The notes under the pieces: generated by a model
Databases searched by the model: none
Told to the model about the DNA's origin: nothing
The model's input: the letters and a program-made list of their open reading frames with translations, nothing else
In this document: piece after piece, positions 57,631 through 64,000 of the stretch
How the letters are laid out: each line of letters starts with the position of its first letter
Position numbering within the stretch: position 1 is the stretch's first letter
Source: Anastrepha obliqua
Lineage: Eukaryota; Arthropoda; Insecta; Diptera; Tephritidae
Direction of reading: 5' to 3'
NCBI RefSeq assembly: GCF_027943255.1
Contig: NC_072895.1
Location: 41,514,001 to 41,578,000, forward strand
Length of the DNA stretch: 64,000 nt
Translations under genes and position numbers: made by a program

Positions 57631-58762
57631 AGATCGGGTATTGTGGGCTATTCGGGTAATGTGGTCAACGTCTGTATTTTTCATAATAACGAACATGCAC
57701 AAGAAGGGTGCTTATGAACATAAAAATTCATATAACGGATGTTTTACGCTACTCACCTTTTGTATTGGACTCTTTACTGATGAACAGTTGATCAAAATAT
57801 TTTGTGAAGTGCAGTCGATTTGCTTTTCAGTGGCGTGTAATATTAATGGTACTCTTTAGTAAGTGACTATTTTTAGAGTGCGAAAGTTCAGATAGAATTA
57901 TTAAACTATTCTGCATTTTTTAATCCAGTAAGAAACTCTTTTTTAAATTATTTAAACAAAAGTTTCATACTTTTTTCTTGTAAGTGGTACAGTGGCTAAT
58001 GTGGGCAAGTCAGCGTCGGGTATTGTGAACAAGTAGCCCACATTACTCCCTTAGTATTTTCATAATTCTCTTTAATTTTCCTGTTTTTTATTTCCCAATT
58101 ATACATATTTAGACCAGCCAAAAATGGAGAAATAAGGAAATGGGACCCCGGTATGATGGAAAATAAAGTGCCAAACAAATTTTCGGTCCTTAAGCAATTT
58201 GCAGGAAAGGGTTGGCATGGATTCCTGCGCAGGCACAAAAAATGAGCTTAGTTTTCGCTCTCCAACGCGAACGTCTTTTCAGAGAGTAATGGGTTCACAA
58301 AAGAAAATATAAAGATGTTTTTCGATTTACTTGAGCAAGAGTATGAGAAACACAAATTTCCAAAATCTACAGAATGTGAATTTATATTAACCTAAGTTTA
58401 ATTATTATTTTTTAAATAGTCAACCAAGAAGTGCATTAACTAAATAAAAAAAAAATATGTGAATAAATTCATTGACTTATCGCGAACTCTTACAATTGTT
58501 TTTGGTGATTTTATCTAGTGGCCCACTTTACCCGAATAACCTGGGTCACATTACCCACCATTTTCTTTTCATCAACTTTTAATTTGGTTTCAGTTTTTCT
58601 ATATTATCAGACGAAAACGATTATATAATATTAGGGTATATTTTGCAATAAAATGTAAAGATAATTCAATATCTGTTAGAAACAAAAAATATCGCTTTTG
58701 CATTACGATTATTTTGGCAGAAATTAATATCAAGGTAAAATGGTGCCCACAATACCCGACTT
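57631..58762 (+). mobile_element. pogo/Tigger-like DNA transposon, internally deleted
   Basis: Both ends carry tcgggtattgtgggc (57634-57648 and the complement at 58745-58759), bordered by TA (57629-57630 and 58763-58764). A subterminal variant, ttcgggtaatgtgg, follows the left end and recurs inverted near 58530. Inside, + strand frames near 58180-58395 read LKQFAGKGWHGFLRRHKK, then NGFTKENIKMFFDLLEQEYE in another frame. This matches the CENP-B-type DNA-binding region of pogo/Tigger transposases (GxxWxxGFMKRH...). The DDE domain is missing or unreadable, so this is a non-autonomous remnant of 1.13 kb. Confidence 0.75.
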
Positions 58763-58764
58763 TA

Positions 58765-59468
58765 CGTCTTTAAGAAAATGTTAAAATCAAACAAAATTCA
58801 TTTTTTTTTTTAATTCTGACTACACCTAACCCTTTATTTAAGCAATAAAAATGTATACCAAAAAAAATTTTAATTCTTTTACTCAGAGTTTGTTAAAATT
58901 TCTCTAGGCATTTTAATTTTATAAAAAATGTAATATGTCGAATAAGCATTTTTTTTAATTTTTTAAATCACATATTCTTACAAAAATAACGAAAAGAGTG
59001 TAGCATGAAACAAATTTTGAAAATTGTAAAAAATCATCTTTGCAAAGCTTTTTTGATTGACTGACCCACCTATCGCTACAGTTTTCCATTTAGCACAACT
59101 TTTTGCGTTATTCAGTATTCATTTCGAGCATAACACTTACTCTCTCAGTCACTCGCTCTCTTTGAGAATACTAATGCTTGTACTAAGCAGCACACTAAAT
59201 CACTCACCATAAAAAGTTCGGTAGTTTATTTAAGAAATCTAATTTTCATACTTAAGTGGCACTTAATTTATCTTCACCATCACCCTTCCTTAAGTACCCA
59301 CCAGCGCTCCCTTGTAAAGGTGTATTTTCATGTTTATTACTGTGTAAGTCAATTGCTTCATTCATCGCTTTTTTCACCCACTTGACCTTCGATCATTAAC
59401 AACGCTCATTATTCTTAGTCCTTTTGAACTTATTTTCTTCTTCTCTCGTCCTTCCACTTCATTAACAG
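58765..59468 (+). other. SLO2: End of intron before the pore exon
   Basis: AT-rich sequence followed by a CT-rich 200-base stretch leading to the 3' splice site ttaacag. No gene or repeat end was recognised. Confidence 0.5.
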
Positions 59469-59652
59469 CGTCTGTGGCATACAGCATTTTCAACGCGCCG
59501 GTCATCGTCATTTGAATTTGTTCCAGAGCACGTATTATGTGGTTGTGACATTCTCAACAGTCGGTTATGGCGATTTTGTGCCCGATATATGGCCTTCACA
59601 ACTTTATATGGTGATTATGATTTGTGTGGCACTTATAGTGCTGCCGACACAG
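59469..59652 (+). CDS. SLO2: Slo2/KCNT potassium channel, pore loop and S6 exon
   Basis: A 184-bp exon between ttaacag and gtgagt. It reads [20 protein letters not shown], then [20 protein letters not shown], then [20 protein letters not shown] and Q. It contains the pore helix, the K+ selectivity filter TVGYGD and S6. The long extracellular CGIQHxxRAG turret is typical of KCNT/SLO2. It ends on a complete codon. The next expected exon (FEQLxxxWMERQKxGG, start of RCK1) was not found up to 64000, so the gene continues beyond the window. Confidence 0.97.
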
Positions 59653-60218
59653 GTGAGTGTGGCACGCGAACAGATAGGTTATTTCGAAGGTACAGACACA
59701 CACACACACACATGCAACTGAGAGAAGGATTTAATAAAACGTACTAGCTGTTAATTTGCTAATACTGTGTATATGTAAATGGATATGTTTAAGTATTTGA
59801 GCATCAATTCGGGTCAAATGCCTGGCAATGCTTGGAGTGCCTCATCTACGGCTACATGTGCGGGTATTTCACATCCTGTCAGGGTAATGGCACTTCTACT
59901 TATTGATATTTGCATTCAATGGTTATGACAGCGGTGGTTGGCGATAATAAACACACATAATTAGATATAGGATGTATGTGTGTATATGTGTGTACATGTA
60001 TGTGTGTGTGTGTGTGTAAGTGTATTTTGCTTTTTAAATTAATTTAAACGCTCCAATATTGCGTGAACTCCCCTACGAGTATGCCAGTAATTTCGTTTGG
60101 CATTATGAATTATCGGAGCAATATTTTACAACAAGACTTAATTAAGTAATGGACTTTTCTGTTCACAACAAAAACAGTAAACACAATTTAATTACCATTA
60201 ATGAGAATATGGAAAGTC
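59653..60218 (+). other. SLO2: Intron with CA/TG microsatellites
   Basis: A (CA)n tract lies at about 59694-59713 and TG-rich interrupted repeats at about 59968-60020. No gene is visible. Confidence 0.6.
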
Positions 60219-60495
60219 GCAGCCGCCGTAGCTGAATGGGTTTGTACGCGACTACCATTCGCTAGGTCCCAAGTGCTAAGCTCACTATGCAAAGCATTTT
60301 TCCATTGGCAAGCAATGGCAAACCTTCATTCGTATTTGTATTTTGAAGAAGCTTCTCATTAAAAACGATAAGCCCTTCGGAAGTGGGCATGAAACTGTAA
60401 GTGAGGGACCTTTGTGGAAAAACAACACCAAGGCGTGCACCACAAATAGGAGGAGCAGCTCGACTGAGCCCCTGGCAAAGGATGTTCCCACCAAA
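60219..60495 (+). repeat. tRNA-derived SINE, diverged copy
   Basis: Head gcagccgccgtagctgaatggg, then 'actaccattcgctaggtccc' in place of a good B box, 'atggcaaacc', 'aagcttctcattaaaaacga', 'gggacctttgtggaa' and 'cacaaataggaggagcagctcg'. It is more diverged than 43944-44244 and 46395-46706. It lacks the (TA)n tail and is followed by an A-rich stretch instead. Confidence 0.75.
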
Positions 60496-61131
60496 TAAAA
60501 ACAAAAAGAAAAAACAAAAACAAAAAAAAACGAGTGAAAAATTATTCTAGCTTCTTCTTAAATAATCGCAACAATTTTTCTACTTTCAATATTCAGTACT
60601 CAGCTCCATATCCTAAGAGAAAGACTTTATTGCTGCAAGAAGCAGAGCAGCATTTGAATATACAGTTAGGTATCCGAAAAAATGCTTTGCATACATATTT
60701 TTCCAAAAGTTAACTCGGGTCTCTTTTAATTAAAAATCTCACTCATCTTCCTAGTGAATTATCGCTCAGCAATCCAAATATTTGAATTGTTGAATTTTCC
60801 ATTTTTCCTCGAATCAACAAGTTTAATCCACTTGACCATTCAAACTTTCTCCCACACATGCAGTACAATAGATGTTATTCAATGTCGAAAGTTTGATATT
60901 TTGTTATCATTTAAAGTTGCTTTTCCTGCACAAAGCCGGACAACCAAAGTAAACCAAACAATCAAACGAATAAACTAAAAAAAACAAAAAAACTTTGCTA
61001 GCACGTAGAAAATTTCATTCCAACGCGGAATGCTTAAGGTTTCGCTTTTTATTTGCCATTATTTTTTTTCTACAGTGTGCGTGTGTCTAATTCAAGTCTC
61101 TCTGCATTCTTACTACACACATATCTATGTA
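60496..61131 (+). other. SLO2: Intron, nothing recognised
   Basis: A-rich tail of the SINE and AT-rich DNA. A 74-codon open frame at 60754-60978 has no recognised motif. Confidence 0.4.
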
Positions 61132-62099
61132 TACAGGGTTACCGGAAAGACCGTCCCAAGGAATGCGCCGAATAAAGTTGTCCCTTATATTTGCTCCATT
61201 TTTGTGCTACTTTCAGATTAAGTTTTTATGTTAAAAAAATTTAGTGTCAACATATAGTGCGTCGCTTTTATTTGAAAACAAATTATTTATCGATAAAATG
61301 TCAAACGAATTAGATATGCGAGAAAACATCATAACATTTCTGAAAATCAAACTCAGTGGATTAAAAAAAAAACAGAATAGTCAAAAATGTTCCAGTCGCT
61401 CGCGCTATTTATCAATTTGGGGAAGATTTGCGCATTGATAAAAGATTTGAGAAAAAGAAACGGTTCTCATTATCTCGAAAGCGCTAAGAAAATGTTGGTT
61501 ATGCTCAAGAAGAATTTACACATTTTGAAAAGGAAATTGACGAGGATGATCAGTTGCTCAGAAACTTTTGTTCGCAGCATTGATAAAAAAGCTGAACTGA
61601 AGACGTAAAAGGTACAGAAAATTCCGGAAAGAAACGCAGTGAGGCACTAACTCGCAAAGCAGGGCGCTAAATGAGAAAGCAAATTTTTTTTGACCGATGG
61701 AAGTGCTGCACAATAGTTGATGAAACTTACGGTTTGGCAAACGTTCCACAACTTCACGCACAGCAATTTTACACAGCCGACTCTTTAAGTAATCTACTGA
61801 AAAGTTCAGAGCCAAAAAGCCAGTTTAGAGACAAAAAAATTTCTTGTTTGGCAGGTGATTTGCAGTTGTGACAAAAGGATAAAATTAACGACGACTTATC
61901 TTTGAAAGAATGCTTGCAAATGAGACTATGTACATTTTTAAGAGCACGTCAAGTATCCACATTCGCCTGCCTTGGCCTTGATTCAAGTCACTCCAGTAAA
62001 GATCCACATTCGCTTGCCTTAATCTCGCATCAAGTCACTACACCAAAGCGCTCTTGGCGTAATTTTAAAAGAACTATTATTTTTTTATTGAAACGTTAA
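61132..62099 (+). mobile_element. Tc1/mariner-superfamily relic of an unusual lineage
   Basis: The left edge, tacagggttaccggaaagac, looks like a TA-preceded terminus. The + strand reads MSNELDMRENIITFLKI at 61300, a basic linker, then at 61671-61871 FDRWKCCTIVDETYGLANVP, then QLHAQQFYTADS, a form of the 'DDETYxKxDFxQLPGQxFY' motif with the first catalytic Asp. Next come KISCLAGDLQL ('LVWQAICSCG'-like) and LKECLQMRLCTFLRARQV at about 61902-61960, then a degraded 'FWPDLASCHYS'-like segment. A roughly 50-bp piece there is duplicated in tandem (about 61956 and 62002). Several stops and shifts are present. I do not know the exact clade. Confidence 0.55.
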
Positions 62100-62149
62100 A
62101 ATAAGACATACAAAAATTTCATACTACTTAACTAGAACAAAAGTAACAT

Positions 62150-62500
62150 ACTTTTCATGCATTTTTAAACATTGTTTACCACTTGGTCCCGCGGTTTAAT
62201 CCTCTTCAGTCTTCTTGTTTGCATTGCTTCATCGCAAAGAAGTTGCTCATCGGTATGTTGCTCAACCCTTTTGGCATGGTTAGCAGCGTAAATATTTATC
62301 ATTTCAGTGACTGTGCGCAATTGCAGATCTTTGTGAAGTTCGTAATTCCATACATATGAAGAGGCTTTACCGATATCCCGGATTACTTTATTTTTAAAAC
62401 TTTGGATTATTTCAGCATTAAATTTCGTAGTGCATGCTTCTGCTAAGCTCCACAGATCGACATTGGCTTAAGAATTTATACGCAGCTTTGTCGTTCTGCC
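62150..62500 (-). mobile_element. Jockey-type LINE, C-terminal end of reverse transcriptase ORF
   Basis: On the minus strand the sequence reads FNAEIIQSFKNKVIRDIGKA, then VWNYELHKDLQLRTVTEMIN, then AKRVEQHTDEQL and RRLKRIKPRDQ. This is the characteristic 'LQxFQNKxLRxIxxAPWYVxNxxLHxDLxxxxVxExI...H.N.....RRLKRxxPxDL' tail of Jockey-clade elements. Upstream reverse transcriptase motifs are absent. The flank at 62101-62150 and 62501-62811 holds nothing recognised. Confidence 0.7.
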
Positions 62501-62811
62501 GATAAGCCAACATATTTTTTTTGCATTTTAAATTAAGTTCAGTAACTATAGTTTTGACTAACTCCTTCCACTTAAGCTTAGCGCCTTACGTCATGTTCAA
62601 TTACTTTGCGGTGCAAGCATAGGGAATATTTACAGAAAATATATGAACGGGGTTTTAAATACTTTTTTGTTTGTTAAATTTACGTATAGGGATTTAGATT
62701 CTTTAAGTTTTACATTTCACATTCCATTCCAATTTGTTGTACAGAATTGGCCCAAGTATGCTGCTTTCAGGAACGCTGGTATTGATTTGCCTTATGCTGG
62801 TATGTGTCCGT

Positions 62812-63272
62812 TAGGGCGGATCGATTTAAAAATCGCTCATTGCTCTGTGAAAATCGTATTCTAGGGATCAAAATAAGAAACTTTGCCGAAGGACCCATAC
62901 CTCTAAAACGAATTCTGATGTCCCCCAATTTGGGTCGAACGAAAAATCCCACTTTGACAAATTTAGAGTGCTCCAATCGAGTCCAAATGTATGACCGACC
63001 CCCACTAACTTTGGACGGCCGATCCACCCATGCCAGTGGCACACCCCCTGGAACTCCCCTGGGGGGTTCCCCATACTATCATTTCAAAATATCACCATTT
63101 TTGGCCTACACATGAGAAAAGAAACTAAAAAGTTCGACCCAAATTGGGGGACATCAGAATTCGTTTTATAGGTATGGTTCCTTTGGAAAAGTTTCTTATT
63201 TTGATCCCTAGAATATGATTTTCACAGAGCAATGGGCGATTTTTTTGCCTCCCCACAAATCGACCCGGCCTA
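62812..63272. mobile_element. Palindromic hAT-type MITE, copy B
   Basis: Begins TAGGGCGGATCGATTT and ends AAATCGACCCGGCCTA, with inverted arms of about 130-150 bp (62812-62943 against about 63125-63272). It is flanked by the 8-bp duplication GTGTCCGT (62804-62811 and 63273-63280). The arms match copy A at 639-1189 closely. The unique middle (62944-63124) differs and contains a GC-rich hairpin, ccctggaactcccctgggggg. No transposase. Confidence 0.88.
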
Positions 63273-63559
63273 GTGTCCGTCTATGTTTTACGTGAAAGTA
63301 CCAATCGTCGATATACTATAAGAGGCTAAAAATTCAGTAAAATGCATCGAAAGTAATGTCTTAAGTCTGGAGATTAATTCTTCCTGCCAGACTTTATTGA
63401 AAGCCTGTGCTTCACCTAGAAAAATCACGGAGCAGAAGTTATTTTATTCCAGAGCTTCTTCTATCGTGTGGATTATTCTGTGAATTTGGTCTATCATATA
63501 AGGTTTTTTTTGAACCCAAACTAATGTGTTAGTATTAATTGTTTATATCTGAATATATA
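63273..63559. other. Non-coding, nothing recognised
   Basis: No coding pattern or repeat end recognised between the MITE and the LINE tail. Confidence 0.35.
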
Positions 63560-64000
63560 GGAATGTCTTCCTTTAACTCCTTGTGGAGCATTGGGCGTCA
63601 ACAATTCAAGATCACGTTCGCTATATGATAAGCCAGGATTTGCCATTTCGGATTCGGTTGATCTTCGCCATGTTGTACGCGAGGTTTTCCAACTGAACGT
63701 CCTGCCTATTGTAACGGGTTCCTCCTTAACGCTTGTTTAGCCACGTTGTTGTCGTCTCCCCGAAGTGTGTGACCAATCCATTGCCATTTCCTCCTCCACA
63801 CTTCACAGGCAATCTCAACTAGCAACTAGGAGTTGCTTATTTTATGGGGCCAAAGGATTCGTAGTATGCGTCGAAGACACCGGTTGATGAAAATTTGAAG
63901 GCATTTTGTGATTGTCGTAACCTTCTACAGATTTATCGCATGCATTGAATATTTTCAGATTGGTATCGACACGTATGTTGTTGTTCCGCCATAGAGACGC
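63560..64000 (-). mobile_element. RTE/CR1-like LINE C-terminal tail, running off the window
   Basis: On the minus strand, from the window edge, frames read LYGGTTTYVSIPI-like, then LQIFINRCLRRILRILWPHK near 63890-63830, then EVWRRKWQWIGHTLRGDDNN near 63800-63750, then KQALRRNP and, later, GRSVGKPR. This is the 'LQTFINRCLRxILxIxWxxxISNxELW...RRRKWxWIGHxLRK' tail after the thumb of non-LTR reverse transcriptases. Stops and small indels are present. The upstream catalytic part would lie beyond 64000. Confidence 0.75.

Noticed and set aside
57641..57859. 72-codon + strand frame as a gene
   Set aside because: It lies inside the pogo-like element, starts in the terminal repeat and has no known motif.
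59653..64000. The next Slo2 exon (start of the RCK1 domain)
   Set aside because: I searched for the conserved FEQL...WMERQ block and did not find it; it is presumably beyond the window.

Overview
The window is AT-rich, intron-rich insect genomic DNA. It reads as a higher dipteran, and a tephritid-like fruit fly is my best guess. That guess rests on the potassium-channel exons, which are near-identical to what I recall of the Drosophila protein, and on several DD41D 'rosa'-type mariner relics, a lineage first described from tephritids. No bacterial features, rRNA genes, CRISPR arrays or viral genes were seen.

Only one host gene is clearly supported: a Slo2/KCNT-family (Slack-like) potassium channel on the + strand. 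Seven short exons (24115-24194, 44574-44673, 47042-47240, 52674-52748, 55184-55267, 56632-56726, 59469-59652) have AG/GT borders and phases that join without a break into 272 codons. They run from just before S1 to the end of S6, including the TVGYGD selectivity filter. The start codon lies upstream of exon 24115 and was not found. The cytoplasmic RCK gating domains lie beyond 59652 and are not in the window.

Nearly everything else is transposon debris in the upstream region and introns. Regions: (1) 1-24114, before the first visible exon: a palindromic hAT-type MITE, a Tc1/mariner relic, a non-LTR element with a perfect 16-bp target duplication, a 287-bp tandem repeat, a 1.57-kb foldback element whose loop is one open frame, a TTAA-flanked MITE, an internally deleted mariner and several LINE fragments. 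(2) 24195-44573, a 20.4-kb intron: a diverged tandem repeat, Tc1- and Tc3-like relics, an intact-length mariner nested in a broken mariner, a DD41D element with both ends, a DD37D relic, SINEs and MITEs. (3) 44674-59468, five shorter introns: a DD41D end, a palindrome, a SINE, an RNase H-bearing LINE, a short tRNA-headed element between 31-bp direct repeats, and a pogo-like element. (4) 59653-64000: a diverged SINE, a Tc1/mariner-superfamily relic, a Jockey-type C-terminus, a second hAT MITE, and an RTE/CR1-like tail that runs off the window.

Transposase and reverse-transcriptase frames are decayed except the mariner at 33453-34738, which keeps a 348-codon frame and a full DD34D triad but has changes in two signature motifs. 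The least explained items are the foldback element at 9896-11463, the 31-bp flanked element at 49881-50084, and a dispersed intronic repeat sharing a 'tatgcagttttatagcc' core.
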